A stretch of 64,000 nt of DNA from Algoriphagus sp. (GCA_018336015.1 JAGXQZ010000027.1:90140-154139), one strand, 5' to 3'; positions 7,389 to 16,570 are shown, counted from the stretch's first letter. Notes: generated from the sequence alone by a model not told the origin. Numbers and translations are program-made.

Positions 7389-10300
7389 ATGACGACACAT
7401 AAGTTTAATGTCATAGAATTGGCTATGAGGTATAAGCAAATAGCCATTACCATAACAAGTCTGTTGGTGTTGTTTGGTATATTTTCTCTTTGGGTAATGC
7501 CCCGAAATGAATTTCCTGAGTTCATCATTCGACAGGGATTGATCATCGGTGTATTTCCGGGGGCTACTTCCGAACAGGTGGAAGACCAATTAGCCACCAA
7601 AGTGGAAAGTTTTCTTTACGGTTTTAAAGAAGTAAACCGGGAGAAAACGTATTCCATATCCAGAGAAGGAATGTTGGTTGTGTTTGTGGAAGTAAACAAC
7701 AACGTAAAAGACCCTGATGGCTTTTGGGATAAAATAAAATTCGGCCTCAGCGAATTAAAATTACAGTTGCCACCGCAGGTACTTGCGCTGATTGCCAACA
7801 ATGATTTTGGCGATACAGCCGCTTTGCTACTTACCATACAATCAGAAAGCAAAACCTATAAAGAGCTGGAGAAAGAATTGAAAATTATCGAAACGGAATT
7901 GCGAAAAATAAAGGCCGTTTCTAAAGTAAAACACTACGGAATTCAACAGGAACAGATAGCCATTTATCTGGATAATGCTAAACTGGCTTATTACGGTGTG
8001 CGTCCTATTACGGTGCTTGCCGCCATGCAATTGGAGGGTGCTGTGTATTACGGTGGCGAACTCAATAATTCAGAATTGATTACACCGATACATATTCCAG
8101 CAAATTTCAAATCGGAAGAAGACATTAAAAACCAAATCGTGTATGCCGATCCTGCTGGTAACATCATCCGGATGAAAGATATTGCTACTGTAGTTAGAAA
8201 ATATAAGGAACCTGACTCTTTCATAAAAAACAATGGGGCAAAAAGCTTGCTGGTGTCATTGGAAATGCAACCTGGCAACAACATTGTTGATTTTGGGAAA
8301 CAGGTGGATCAATCCCTCGCTTCCATCCGGACTAAAATTTCTTCTGATGTAAATCTGGATAAGATTGCTGATATGCCAACAGCCGTAGATCGTTCCATTA
8401 TTCATTTCCTGAAAGAATTTTTCATTGCTATTATCGCTGTGATCATCGTTACGATGTTGTTATTGCCTTTACGGGTAGCTGCGGTTGCCGGCGTAACGAT
8501 CCCCATTACCATTTTTATAACCGTAGGCATTTTATATTTATTAGGTGTTGAACTACACACCGTTTCGCTTGCAGGATTAATCGTTGTATTAGGCATGGTG
8601 GTGGATAATGCCATTGTTGTTATTGATAGTCATGTAGAAAAATTAGATCATGGCGAAACGCCCTGGGATGCTGCCTGGAAAAGTGCGACAGAACTTTTTG
8701 TTCCGGTATTTTCTGCTACCCTTGCCATTATCGCTACCTATGTTCCTTTGGTATTTTTCTTATCTGGAATGACCGGTGATTTTGTTGGTTCTCTGCCTGT
8801 TACCATTGGTGTGGCCTTGTTTACGTCTATGCTGGTGGCCTACTTTCTGGTTCCTTACATGAGCTATGTATTTATCAAAAAAGGAGTCAGGAAAGGAGAA
8901 GCGGAAGAAGCAAAAGCCGATAAGAAGTCACTACTCGATTGGGTGCAACAGTTTTATAATAGCACACTCGAAAGTGCCTTCAGAGGACCAAAGCTGACCA
9001 TGCTGGTAGGCTTACTCTCCATTTTATTAGGCGGAGCAATCATGGCACTGTTGCCACGACAGTTATTTCCAAAAGTGGAGAGGAATCAGTTTGCCGTAGA
9101 AATTTATCTACCGGAAGGATACACACTTGCCCAAACAGTTGCTGTTGCCGATAGTATGGAGGTATTGCTCATGAGTGATAGTCGGGTGGTTAATGTAGCC
9201 TCCTTCATGGGTACCAGCTCACCACGTTTCCACACTACCTACGCACCTAATTTCCCATCAAAAAATTATGCGCAGTTGGTAGTCAATACCATAACAGCCG
9301 ACGATGCCGTGGCAATATTGGATGAATATGAAGCAAAACGCAATATTTTTCCAAATGCCTATGTGCGCATGAAACAATTGGATATGCTGAGCACAACCGC
9401 TCCGATTGAAGTACGGATTTCCGGTAACAACATTGATTCCATAAAAGCCATCGCTGAAAATGTAAAAAGTATAATGCAACAAAACGATGCTGTTATATGG
9501 GCGCGTACGGATTATCTTAATAAAAGGCAGGGTGTGCGTGTAGATGTGAATGATGAACTCGCCAACCGGTTAGGGTTGACCCGAGGACTAATCGCCTCTT
9601 CAATAGCATCTGGTTTCTCTGGGATACCTATAGGTACAGTTTGGGAAGGAGATTATCCGGTAGATGTGAAGGTCATTAATCCAATCGATAAAAGAGATGG
9701 TTTTGATGATATCGAAAATCAAAATGTAACATCCCTGTTTTTGAGTGCCACAGTTCCTGTGCGACAGGTAACTACCATAACCACCGACTGGAGCGAAGGG
9801 CAAATTATCCGCAGGAACGGTGTACGAACTATTACGGTGCGAGCGGATGTAAAAAGAGGGGTGCTACCTTATAAAATATTAGCTGAACTAAAGCCGGAAC
9901 TCAAAAAAATAAAAACAGGTTCCGATGTTCAACTCACGTATGGCGGTGAGGAGGAAAGTGAATTGGAAAATTATACACCGCTGAGCAAAGCCATGCTGGC
10001 AGGCGTAATGTTGATTTATTTTATTTTGCTTTTCCAGTTTAAGCGATCGAGATTAGTCTTTTTAGTGATGCTGACCATGCCTTTAAGTTTTCTGGGTGCG
10101 GCTATGGGTTTAGTACTTACCGGTTATCCTTTTGGGCTTACCTCCTTCCTCGGAATAATGAGCCTTATGGGTATCGTCGTGCGCAATGGCATTATCCTGA
10201 TTGATTATGCTGAAGAGCTCCGCAACAAGAACGGAATGTTATTGGCGGAAGCAGCGGTGGCTGCCGGTAAGCGTAGAATGCGCCCCATATTTCTCACTTC

Positions 10301-10463
10301 TTTTGCGGCTGCCGTTGGCGTGGTGCCGATGATTGTAAGTGGCTCATCTCTTTGGGGGCCTTTAGGTGCTGTAGTTTGCTTTGGACTGCTGATATCCATG
10401 ATACTTACCTTGTATGTGCTGCCTGTGATGTATCATCAATCACTTAAGAAATCAATTGCTTAA
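7389..10463 (+). CDS. RND efflux permease (HAE1/AcrB superfamily)
   Basis: 1024 aa, the normal length for RND pumps. There is an N-terminal TM helix, a large periplasmic porter domain, then a block of TM helices including GLIVVLGMVVDNAIVVID near residue 400, which carries the conserved TM4 Asp of the proton relay. A second porter domain and a C-terminal TM block with GIMSLMGIVVRNGIILIDYAEEL follow. It exports hydrophobic or toxic compounds across the envelope using proton-motive force, with the adaptor upstream and the TolC-like protein 11 bp downstream. Metal-type (CusA) Met motifs were not recognised, so a drug/organic-type pump is more likely. Substrate unproven. Confidence 0.93.
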   Translation: MTTHKFNVIELAMRYKQIAITITSLLVLFGIFSLWVMPRNEFPEFIIRQGLIIGVFPGATSEQVEDQLATKVESFLYGFKEVNREKTYSISREGMLVVFVEVNNNVKDPDGFWDKIKFGLSELKLQLPPQVLALIANNDFGDTAALLLTIQSESKTYKELEKELKIIETELRKIKAVSKVKHYGIQQEQIAIYLDNAKLAYYGVRPITVLAAMQLEGAVYYGGELNNSELITPIHIPANFKSEEDIKNQIVYADPAGNIIRMKDIATVVRKYKEPDSFIKNNGAKSLLVSLEMQPGNNIVDFGKQVDQSLASIRTKISSDVNLDKIADMPTAVDRSIIHFLKEFFIAIIAVIIVTMLLLPLRVAAVAGVTIPITIFITVGILYLLGVELHTVSLAGLIVVLGMVVDNAIVVIDSHVEKLDHGETPWDAAWKSATELFVPVFSATLAIIATYVPLVFFLSGMTGDFVGSLPVTIGVALFTSMLVAYFLVPYMSYVFIKKGVRKGEAEEAKADKKSLLDWVQQFYNSTLESAFRGPKLTMLVGLLSILLGGAIMALLPRQLFPKVERNQFAVEIYLPEGYTLAQTVAVADSMEVLLMSDSRVVNVASFMGTSSPRFHTTYAPNFPSKNYAQLVVNTITADDAVAILDEYEAKRNIFPNAYVRMKQLDMLSTTAPIEVRISGNNIDSIKAIAENVKSIMQQNDAVIWARTDYLNKRQGVRVDVNDELANRLGLTRGLIASSIASGFSGIPIGTVWEGDYPVDVKVINPIDKRDGFDDIENQNVTSLFLSATVPVRQVTTITTDWSEGQIIRRNGVRTITVRADVKRGVLPYKILAELKPELKKIKTGSDVQLTYGGEEESELENYTPLSKAMLAGVMLIYFILLFQFKRSRLVFLVMLTMPLSFLGAAMGLVLTGYPFGLTSFLGIMSLMGIVVRNGIILIDYAEELRNKNGMLLAEAAVAAGKRRMRPIFLTSFAAAVGVVPMIVSGSSLWGPLGAVVCFGLLISMILTLYVLPVMYHQSLKKSIA

Positions 10464-10474
10464 AATTCTTTAGA

Positions 10475-11845
10475 ATGAAAAAGATAATTATCATAGCTGC
10501 CACTTTATTTCTCATAACAGAAGGATACAGCCAGACAACGCTGAGCCTACAAGAAAGTAAAGACTTGGCGATTAAAAATAATGTACACATTAAAAACAGT
10601 GCATTGGAAATGGAGATGGCTCAGGAGGTAAAGAAAAATGCTTTTACCAACTACTTTCCTAAAGTAAGTGCAACAGCATTTGCTATGCGTGCGATGGACC
10701 CCATCATTAAATTCAATATGCCGGGAGGAAATTTGCCGGTATATGACGGCAATCCGGCTAACCTCGCAACGGCAACAGAGTTTGCTTATTTTCCAGGTTT
10801 AAACCTCCAGCTTTTAGATAGAGCAACGGTTGGATTACTCAATATAACCCAACCCATTTTTGTTGGTGGAAAAATCAGCAACGGAAATAAACTCGCCCAA
10901 TTGGGAGTTGACGTAAAAGAGAAGCAACAACAATTAAGTTTAAATGAAACGCTATTAAAAACAGAACAACAATACTGGCAGATTGTAGTGCTTCAGGAAA
11001 AAGAAAAGACCATCGCACAATATGAAGCGTTGTTAAACGATGTAAGCAAGCAAGTAAAGGATGCCTTCAAATCAGGGTTAATTATTAAAAACGATGCGTT
11101 GAAAGTACAGATAAAGCAAAGTGAACTTAGAACCAATAAAAGCAAACTGCAAAGCGGCAAGCAGTTAGCGATTAGGCAGTTCTGTCAAACCATCGGTATA
11201 GTGTATGACTCAGCGCTGGTATTGCAGGAAGATTTGCAAAACATACAATTGCCAAACACTTATTACACCGATATCGAAGCTGCATTACCAAACCGGGCAG
11301 AATATCAGTTGTTGCAGCAATCGGTAAAAGCAGAGCAGTTACAAACTAAAATGAAAAGGGGCGATTATATGCCTCAGTTAGCTGTAGGTGCTGCTGGTTA
11401 TTCCTTCAACAGCTATTACGAAGGAACTAATACTACTACCAATGGTTTGGTTTATGGCACAGTGTCTATACCCATTTCCGATTGGTGGGGAGGCTCGCAC
11501 GCCATCAAGGAACATAAAATCAAGGAACAAATTGCCGAGAACACTTTCAATGATACCAAAGGTTTATTAAAGCTTCAGATGGAAAAAGCCTGGACTGATG
11601 TAAACGAATCTTATCGTCAAATTATAATGATGGAAGAAACTGTAAAGCAAACCGATGAGAATCTGAAAGTAATGCAGACCAGTTATAACAGTGGTGTTGT
11701 CACCCTTTCGGACTTACTGGAAGCACAAGCACTGCAAACAGAAACTGCTGATAAATTGATTGAAGCCAAAACTCAATATCAACTGGCAATATCAACCTAT
11801 TTACAAGTTACCGGTACCAGTAGAGAGGTTAAGAACATGCGTTAA
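10475..11845 (+). CDS. TolC-family outer-membrane efflux channel
   Basis: 456 aa with a signal peptide (cleavage likely after EGYSQ), two repeated outer-membrane efflux (OEP) units of long alpha-helices, and typical sequences such as LSLQESKDLAIKNN near the mature N-terminus and GVVTLSDLLEAQALQTETADKLIEA in the last helix. It would form the trimeric beta-barrel/alpha-barrel duct for the RND complex encoded immediately upstream. All three structural genes are tightly spaced (4 and 11 bp), forming one operon. An 86-bp gap separates it from the patatin gene. Confidence 0.9.
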   Translation: MKKIIIIAATLFLITEGYSQTTLSLQESKDLAIKNNVHIKNSALEMEMAQEVKKNAFTNYFPKVSATAFAMRAMDPIIKFNMPGGNLPVYDGNPANLATATEFAYFPGLNLQLLDRATVGLLNITQPIFVGGKISNGNKLAQLGVDVKEKQQQLSLNETLLKTEQQYWQIVVLQEKEKTIAQYEALLNDVSKQVKDAFKSGLIIKNDALKVQIKQSELRTNKSKLQSGKQLAIRQFCQTIGIVYDSALVLQEDLQNIQLPNTYYTDIEAALPNRAEYQLLQQSVKAEQLQTKMKRGDYMPQLAVGAAGYSFNSYYEGTNTTTNGLVYGTVSIPISDWWGGSHAIKEHKIKEQIAENTFNDTKGLLKLQMEKAWTDVNESYRQIIMMEETVKQTDENLKVMQTSYNSGVVTLSDLLEAQALQTETADKLIEAKTQYQLAISTYLQVTGTSREVKNMR

Positions 11846-11931
11846 AGCAATGCTATTTGTACTCAAAAGTAGAAATGGCTAACCATCTGGATTAAATGAT
11901 AGAATAGAAATTAATGAATGAATTTTAAAAG

Positions 11932-12798
11932 ATGAAAAGGAAAGTATCATTAGTATTATCAAGTGGCGGCTCAAGAGGGCTGGCTCATATTGGTGCTATT
12001 AATGAATTGGAGAAACAAGGGTTTGAAATATCCTCTATTTCGGGATCTTCTATAGGCGCTGTTATTGGCGGACTCCACGCGATGGGTAAATTACCCGAAT
12101 ACACCGATTGGGTAAAAACAATAAACCGACAGGTAATCTGGGGACTTTTGGATTTTGCTTTGTCAACCTCCGGGTTACTGAAAGGGGATAAAGTATTTGA
12201 CAAAATGAAAACAATTATCCCCGACATGAACATTGAGGAGATGCGTATTCCTTTTGCGGCTGTAGCTACTGATCTGCTGAACGAACGCGAAATGATTTTT
12301 AAATCGGGTAGTTTTTATGAGGCCATTCGGGCATCGGTAGCAATTCCAACCGTTTTTATACCGGTTATGTATAAGAACTTATTGCTGGTAGACGGGGGGG
12401 TGTTAAATCCGGTTCCCATTGAGTATGTAGAACGTAAACAGGATTACATTCTTGTTGTGGTAAATCTATACGGAGATAAAAAAAATGAATTAAACAAAAA
12501 TGTTTTGCCAAATAACAATTCGAACGATAACCAGCTTAATGGCCTCATGAAAAATATGGCCAAACTGGTTTCATCAGGAGATAAAGGAAGTTTAGGTTAT
12601 TATTCTATGTTAACCACAACCACTGCTGCTATGATACATAAAATTGCCAGGCAGCATATTGAAAGGTACAAACCGGATATCTTAATCAATATCCCTAATG
12701 ATTCGGCCAATACCTTCGACTTTCATAAAGCAGATGAACTGATAAAAATAGGGGAAATGGTTGCCAGTGAACAAATAACAAAGTATAGAATATTATAA
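11932..12798 (+). CDS. Patatin-like phospholipase (RssA type)
   Basis: 288 aa with all patatin landmarks: the oxyanion loop GGSRGLAHIG near residue 12, the nucleophile elbow GSSIG with catalytic Ser near residue 41, and the catalytic Asp in LLVDGG near residue 154. It is a Ser-Asp dyad acyl hydrolase acting on membrane lipids or acyl esters. No signal peptide is seen, so a cytoplasmic or peripheral membrane location is expected. It lies downstream of the RND operon, followed after 10 bp by a small ACP-like gene, suggesting a lipid-linked mini-operon now cut by an insertion sequence. Confidence 0.9.
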   Translation: MKRKVSLVLSSGGSRGLAHIGAINELEKQGFEISSISGSSIGAVIGGLHAMGKLPEYTDWVKTINRQVIWGLLDFALSTSGLLKGDKVFDKMKTIIPDMNIEEMRIPFAAVATDLLNEREMIFKSGSFYEAIRASVAIPTVFIPVMYKNLLLVDGGVLNPVPIEYVERKQDYILVVVNLYGDKKNELNKNVLPNNNSNDNQLNGLMKNMAKLVSSGDKGSLGYYSMLTTTTAAMIHKIARQHIERYKPDILINIPNDSANTFDFHKADELIKIGEMVASEQITKYRIL

Positions 12799-12808
12799 TT
12801 ATTAAGAG

Positions 12809-13039
12809 ATGGGAAGCTATTCTAAACTCCGTAAAATTATTCATGTTTTTCATCTCTATGGGATCAATTTATTGGGAAAAAGAAAATATGACAACTTCTA
12901 TCAAGAGCTAAAAATGGATAAGGTTTTTGTATTAGGGCTAATCTTCGAGTTGGAACTTGTTACCAAAAATCAACTTAATGATGAAGATGCGTATTCAGCC
13001 CAGGTTCCAGCTTGTATTATAGAAAAATTGATTAAATAA
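12809..13039 (+). CDS. Small hypothetical protein, possibly ACP-like
   Basis: 76 aa. The sequence YQELKMDKVFVLGLIFELEL followed by a polar loop and IIEKLIK resembles the helical layout of acyl carrier proteins, but the Asp-Ser-Leu phosphopantetheine site is absent (Lys-Val-Phe stands in that position), so it could not carry a prosthetic group in the usual way. It sits 10 bp behind the patatin-like gene and 15 bp before a gene fragment cut by IS256. Could be a degenerate ACP homologue or an unrelated helical protein. Confidence 0.5.
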   Translation: MGSYSKLRKIIHVFHLYGINLLGKRKYDNFYQELKMDKVFVLGLIFELELVTKNQLNDEDAYSAQVPACIIEKLIK

Positions 13040-13054
13040 TTAAAACACATTGAC

Positions 13055-13118
13055 ATGAGTGCACAAAAGAAATACAAAATGTATGAAAATCCGATAATGG
13101 AATTTCTATCGATCGAGT
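13055..13118 (+). pseudogene. 5' fragment of a gene interrupted by IS256
   Basis: An ATG at 13055 opens 21 codons (MSAQKKYKMYENPIMEFL...) that run directly into the IS left inverted repeat at 13119. The start is well spaced behind the previous gene, consistent with the third gene of the patatin/ACP-like operon. No continuation is visible on the other side of the IS, so the rest was lost or moved. The fragment is too short to name; a membrane-bound desaturase-like protein is one guess. Confidence 0.45.
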
Positions 13119-13166
13119 GTGTAATCTTAACTCTGTCTAAAGCTTTGAATTTTAAGATAGAGCAGT

Positions 13167-14381
13167 ATGAAAGAACAAGAATCAGCATTCAAGAAAAAAG
13201 TATTAAAACAGTTTTTATCAGGTGACAACCTGTTCCGAAAGGACGGAGCCTTAGCGCCGATACTCAAAGAGTTTTTGGAAGAGGCGCTCCACGCAGAGAT
13301 GGAAGAGCATCTTCGGGATGAAGAAAATGGTTGGTCATCGGGCAACAAGCGAAACGGCACGGGCAACAAGATTGTCAAGAGTAACCTGGGAGAAGTAACG
13401 ATCGAGACCCCACAGGACCGAAAAAGTGGCTTTGAGCCTAAAATAGTGAAAAAAAGGCAGCGCATATTAGCCGACAGTCTGGAAGACCAGATCCGCCCTG
13501 TATGGCATGGGAGGCAGTATGTGGGATATATCAGCCCATATCCGGGAGATGTATATACAGAGGTCTCCACCGAAGTGATCAGCGGGATTACAGACCGGGT
13601 GGTCCCAAAGGTGAAAGAATGGCAGAGCCGTCCTTTAGAGGATGTATATTGTATCGTATGGCTTGATGCGATGCACTTCAAGGTGCGGGAAGATGGTAAG
13701 GTGAGGCATAAGGCCCTGTACAATGTTTTGGGTATCAACAAATAAGGGAAGAAAGAGCTGTTGGGCATGTTTCTTTCTGAAAGTGAGGGGGCCAACTTCT
13801 GGCTCCAGGTCCTAAGTGACCTGCAGCACCGTGGGGTAAAGGATATCCTGATCGCCTGTACAGATAACCTGACGGGATTCCCTGAAGCAATCCATTCTAT
13901 TTTCCCTAAGGCTGAGGTACAGCTCTGTATCGTCCACCAGATCCGCAACAGCCTGAAGTATGTAGCTAGTAAGGAGCAGAAGGAGCTTGCCGCTGACCTG
14001 AAACTTATCTATGGGGCAGATACCAAAGACGGGGCAGAGTCTGCCCTGTTGGACCTGGAAGAAAAGTGGGGGAAGAAATACCCTGTGGTGGTCCGTTCAT
14101 GGAACAGCAACTGGGAACGTCTTAGTGCCTATTTTGCCTATACCAAACCCAACAGAAAGATCATTTATACCACCAACGCGGTTGAAGGCTATCACCGGCA
14201 GGTTAGGAAAGTCACCAAAATAAAAGGGGCTTTCACAAGTGATATGGCACTGCTGAAACTGGTGTATCTTGCTGCAAAGAGGATCGAACGGAAATGGACG
14301 GCCCCTATCCATAACTGGGGGTTGACAGTCCAACAGTTTGCCATTAGATTTGAGGGGAGGTTAGTTTTGGACGCGGAATAA
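13167..14381 (+). pseudogene. IS256-family transposase with in-frame stop
   Basis: Two halves, 13167-13745 and 13761-14381, are in the same frame and join through a TAA at 13743-13745 after LYNVLGINK; a GAA-to-TAA change would explain it. Together they give about 404 codons, the normal IS256 length. Features are an N-terminal segment with LEEALHAEMEEHL, an RNase H-like core with WLDAMHFKV (first Asp), IACTDNLTGFPEAI (second Asp), VQLCIVHQIRNS, and a C-terminal TTNAVEGYHRQVRK (catalytic Glu). The stop separates the two catalytic Asp residues, so the transposase should be inactive unless the stop is read through. Confidence 0.85.
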
Positions 14382-14394
14382 AATAATTATTTAG

Positions 14395-14428
14395 TTCCCT
14401 TCTCTTGGGTTACCCCAAGAGAAGGGAA
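14395..14428. repeat. 15-bp perfect hairpin at the IS256 3' end
   Basis: Arms ttcccttctcttggg and cccaagagaagggaa flank a 4-base loop, between the transposase stop and the right inverted repeat. No T-run follows, so it is not a classical intrinsic terminator. It could still form a very stable mRNA 3' stem-loop or block transcription entering the element. Confidence 0.7.
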
Positions 14429-14590
14429 GGACAGAGTTCGGCTAACACTCCCCTCCCACATTGTATAAACGTAATTAGGGCTGAAGTGCTTGATTAGCCT
14501 TTTTCTACAAATTAATTTTTTACATGTGCGTGTCTTTGTTCAAAAAACCGTATTAAAATCAAGCAAAACGTAAAGTCTTTCATAAGAAAC

Positions 14591-14614
14591 AAAGCCATCC
14601 TTTCAGGTGGCTTT
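14591..14614 (-). terminator. Candidate terminator of the RHH/parA operon
   Basis: aaagcca and tggcttt form a 7-bp stem around a 10-base loop, 28 bp past the stop of the RHH gene on the minus strand. On that strand the stem is followed by a short, interrupted T stretch (gtttctt). Stem strength is modest and the loop is large, so the call is tentative. Confidence 0.45.
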
Positions 14615-14641
14615 AATTGTGCAAAAAGGAGTAACCTTTTC

Positions 14642-14911
14642 CTAAATCCCATAATGCTTAGCAACCGCCGTCAGAATCATATCTCTCATTGAAGCCTTGG
14701 TTTCCCTACCTATCTCATATTTTAACTTATCGAACATATCAGTTGGAATCCGGAGTGAGTAGATTTTCACATCTTCTGTGTCAAACTCTTTGCTTGATGA
14801 TTTTTCTTTTTGTTGTATCTCAGATTCAGGGTTGATCAGCATTCCGAGACCTCTTTGTTTTGCGCCAAGGTTTTTGTTTCCCTTGCTAGGATCGTTCAGT
14901 TTCTTCGCCAT
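14642..14911 (-). CDS. Small ribbon-helix-helix-like protein, ParB-type partner of ParA
   Basis: 89 aa with a charged, disordered N-terminal half (KKLNDPSKGNKNLGAKQRG) and a C-terminal VKIYSLRIPTDMFDKLKYEIG...SMRDMILTAVAKHYG. The C-terminal half reads as one beta strand (SLRIP) and two helices, as in ribbon-helix-helix DNA-binding proteins. It is encoded 7 bp downstream of parA on the same strand, the usual position for the centromere-binding adaptor of a type Ib segregation system. The partition role is inferred from context. Confidence 0.65.
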   Translation of the reverse strand: MAKKLNDPSKGNKNLGAKQRGLGMLINPESEIQQKEKSSSKEFDTEDVKIYSLRIPTDMFDKLKYEIGRETKASMRDMILTAVAKHYGI

Positions 14912-14918
14912 ATTTTTA

Positions 14919-15665
14919 TCAGTTTAACTTGCTTAAAATTTCATCGACCAGCAGTTCATAATCCTTAGCTCCGTTCGAGTCTGGTGCATAGTCAAATATG
15001 CTTTGTCCCTGCAGCTGTGCTTCGGCCAATGCTACGTTGATTCGGATTTTGGTGTCGAACACTTTATCCTGGAGATCCTCGGTGAGTTTCTCCACAATGG
15101 TTTTGGTCAGGATTCGGTTTGGGTTGATTTGGGTAATAAACACTCCACCGATTTCCAATTTATCGTTTAGGTTGTCCCGGACTTCTTTCACTATGCCCAA
15201 AAGCCGGTCCACTCCTTTGTAAGCAAAGTACTCTCCTTGTAATGGTAGCAAAATGGTGTCACTCGCTACCATGGCATTGACGGTCAATAACCCAACCGAA
15301 GGAGGGCAGTCAATGATGATGTAGTCGTATTCTGAGCGGATAGGCTTTAGGAGTTTATGGAGGATTTGCTCTCTTCCAATTTTGGATACAATCTCCATTT
15401 CAGCTCCCAACAGATCGATGGAGGAGGGAACCAAGTCCAGGTTTTCGGAGACATTAAGGATCGGTAACTTTTTATTCTCCCGAATGGAATCATAAACAGA
15501 TAATTCAGGATCACCTTTTCCCAGTCCCTCAGTCAGGTTTGCTTGGGAATCGATATCCAACAACAAAACTTTGAAACCTTTTTTGGCAAGCCCAGCACCG
15601 ATGTTTATGGAGGAGGTGGTTTTACCAGTTCCTCCCTTGTGATTCATGATGGAGATAGTTTTCAT
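14919..15665 (-). CDS. parA: ParA-family partition ATPase
   Basis: 248 aa. The deviant Walker A motif KGGTGKTT is at residues 10-17, followed by VLLLDIDSQANLTEGLG (Walker A'), and DYIIIDCPPSVGLLTVNA (Walker B). The length is that of small plasmid-type (Ib/Soj-like) ParA proteins that bind DNA non-specifically in an ATP-dependent way and move plasmid or chromosome cargo. Paired with a small RHH-like gene, it forms a parAB-like cassette, common on plasmids and on some ICEs. It is divergent from the conjugation genes and separate from the second ParA-like protein (TraA) at 20231. Confidence 0.92.
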   Translation of the reverse strand: MKTISIMNHKGGTGKTTSSINIGAGLAKKGFKVLLLDIDSQANLTEGLGKGDPELSVYDSIRENKKLPILNVSENLDLVPSSIDLLGAEMEIVSKIGREQILHKLLKPIRSEYDYIIIDCPPSVGLLTVNAMVASDTILLPLQGEYFAYKGVDRLLGIVKEVRDNLNDKLEIGGVFITQINPNRILTKTIVEKLTEDLQDKVFDTKIRINVALAEAQLQGQSIFDYAPDSNGAKDYELLVDEILSKLN

Positions 15666-15820
15666 ATGGATTGGGATTTTTTTTCAAAGGCCATATGGAA
15701 TGCCCTGATAAAAGATCTCAAGCTGATAGAAATTTCGGAATGGGCATTTCATAACTCAGTTGGTTTAACTAAAGATATGAAAATGTGTTTCCATAAAAAA
15801 GTATTTATATAAAAATGTAT

Positions 15821-16228
15821 TTACTTTTGATTGATTCTGGACTCCAAGTTCTCGATGATCAGGTTCTTTGATCGCACCAATTCACTGTATGAGTTATTCT
15901 CAGCAGCTAGGCGTTTCACTTCATTTTGAAGTCTTTCGATTTCTGCTTGGAGCCGGTCAAAAAAGTTTTGCTCGCTCCCTAGTTTGTCCGAGTCCATTTC
16001 ACTATCCTCGATGGTGGTAATAAACATTTCTCCCTCACCCGTAGCTAACCAACTTAGGTTGATGTTATGTTCTCGCTTTAGGAGGATCTTAATCTTTCCA
16101 GAAACGTTGTTCTTGCCTCGTTCTATGTCTGAATATCCTGCCTGAGTCAAGCCCAAAGAAGCCCCGAAATCTGCTTGGGTTTCTTTTAAGAATTTCCGGA
16201 TGATTTTTAGGCGTTGATTTTCAGTCAT
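15821..16228 (-). CDS. XRE-family HTH regulator with coiled-coil tail
   Basis: 135 aa. The N-terminal HTH_3 domain spans about residues 4-60 (IIRKFLKETQADFGASLGLTQAGYSDIERGKNN). It is followed by an acidic linker and a C-terminal heptad-rich helix (RLQAEIERLQNEVKRLAAEN...), likely a dimerisation coiled coil. It is encoded upstream of parA on the same strand (155 bp gap). An 18-nt sequence in its upstream region is repeated before an unknown gene at 36454, making it a candidate controller of several element genes. The tail resembles phage repressor-like regulators of Bacteroidetes elements. Confidence 0.85.
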   Translation of the reverse strand: MTENQRLKIIRKFLKETQADFGASLGLTQAGYSDIERGKNNVSGKIKILLKREHNINLSWLATGEGEMFITTIEDSEMDSDKLGSEQNFFDRLQAEIERLQNEVKRLAAENNSYSELVRSKNLIIENLESRINQK

Positions 16229-16270
16229 TTATGAGTGATTCTTATTTTTAAACGATAAATTTTTTTAATA

Positions 16271-16288
16271 ATATAGCAAAACCATATA
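16271..16288 (-). promoter_or_regulatory. 18-nt motif upstream of the XRE gene
   Basis: Read on the minus strand it is atatggttttgctatatt, 42 bp upstream of the XRE start. The identical 18 bases occur on the plus strand at 36414-36431, 22 bp before an unknown gene. An exact match of this length between two promoter regions 20 kb apart suggests a shared regulator-binding or promoter sequence. Confidence 0.5.
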
Positions 16289-16534
16289 TTTTTAAAAATA
16301 GATATATTCAAAAGGAATTATCCGTTGGTCTTTTCGGATTGTTCGATTGGGATGATCTTCCAGACCTTTTCATTAGTTGATATCTTAAGTTCAGAGCCTA
16401 AATCAAGAAAGTGTTATCTGTGAAATTGAATATAGTCCTTTTTCTGTTTTGCAGATCATAACTTGATCCTCTAAGGCAAATATATACATACAAATGTATT
16501 TTGTGAGGCAATTATTGGTTTTCTGAATATATAC

Positions 16535-16570
16535 ATATCTGTATATCTATATATAGATATGTACAGATAT
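16535..16570. repeat. AT-rich palindrome, possible centromere or origin-like site
   Basis: The 36-bp sequence reads as a near-palindrome: atatctgta-tatct on the left pairs with agata-tgtacagatat on the right with a 2-base bulge around an alternating AT centre. It lies in the intergenic region beside the parA/XRE genes. The role is unproven; it is the strongest symmetrical structure in this gap. Confidence 0.5.

Larger units (their letters stand above)
13119..14448 (+). mobile_element. IS256-family insertion sequence
   Basis: The 1330-bp element is bounded by imperfect inverted repeats: left 13119-13137 and right 14430-14448 share gtgt at the outer end and aactctgtc at the inner end, 14 of 19 positions matching. 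It encodes one IS256/MULE-type transposase, now split by a stop codon. The sequences flanking the two ends do not match, so no 8-9-bp target duplication is visible. This suggests that a deletion or recombination took place at this IS, joining the left-hand genes to the conjugative region. Confidence 0.85.

Noticed and set aside
13743..13745. Programmed stop readthrough or frameshift in the transposase
   Set aside because: The frame continues without shift and the context shows no slippery sequence or known readthrough signal; a simple nonsense change is more economical.
13127..13948. 273-codon minus-strand frame
   Set aside because: Antisense to the IS256 transposase; typical shadow of a GC-richer gene.
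15543..15812. 89-codon plus-strand frame overlapping the start of parA
   Set aside because: Lies mostly antisense to the conserved ParA P-loop region and has no domain; a shadow frame.
16491..16500. Iteron array in the AT-rich gap
   Set aside because: Several ATGTATTT-like words occur, but not in register or at constant spacing.
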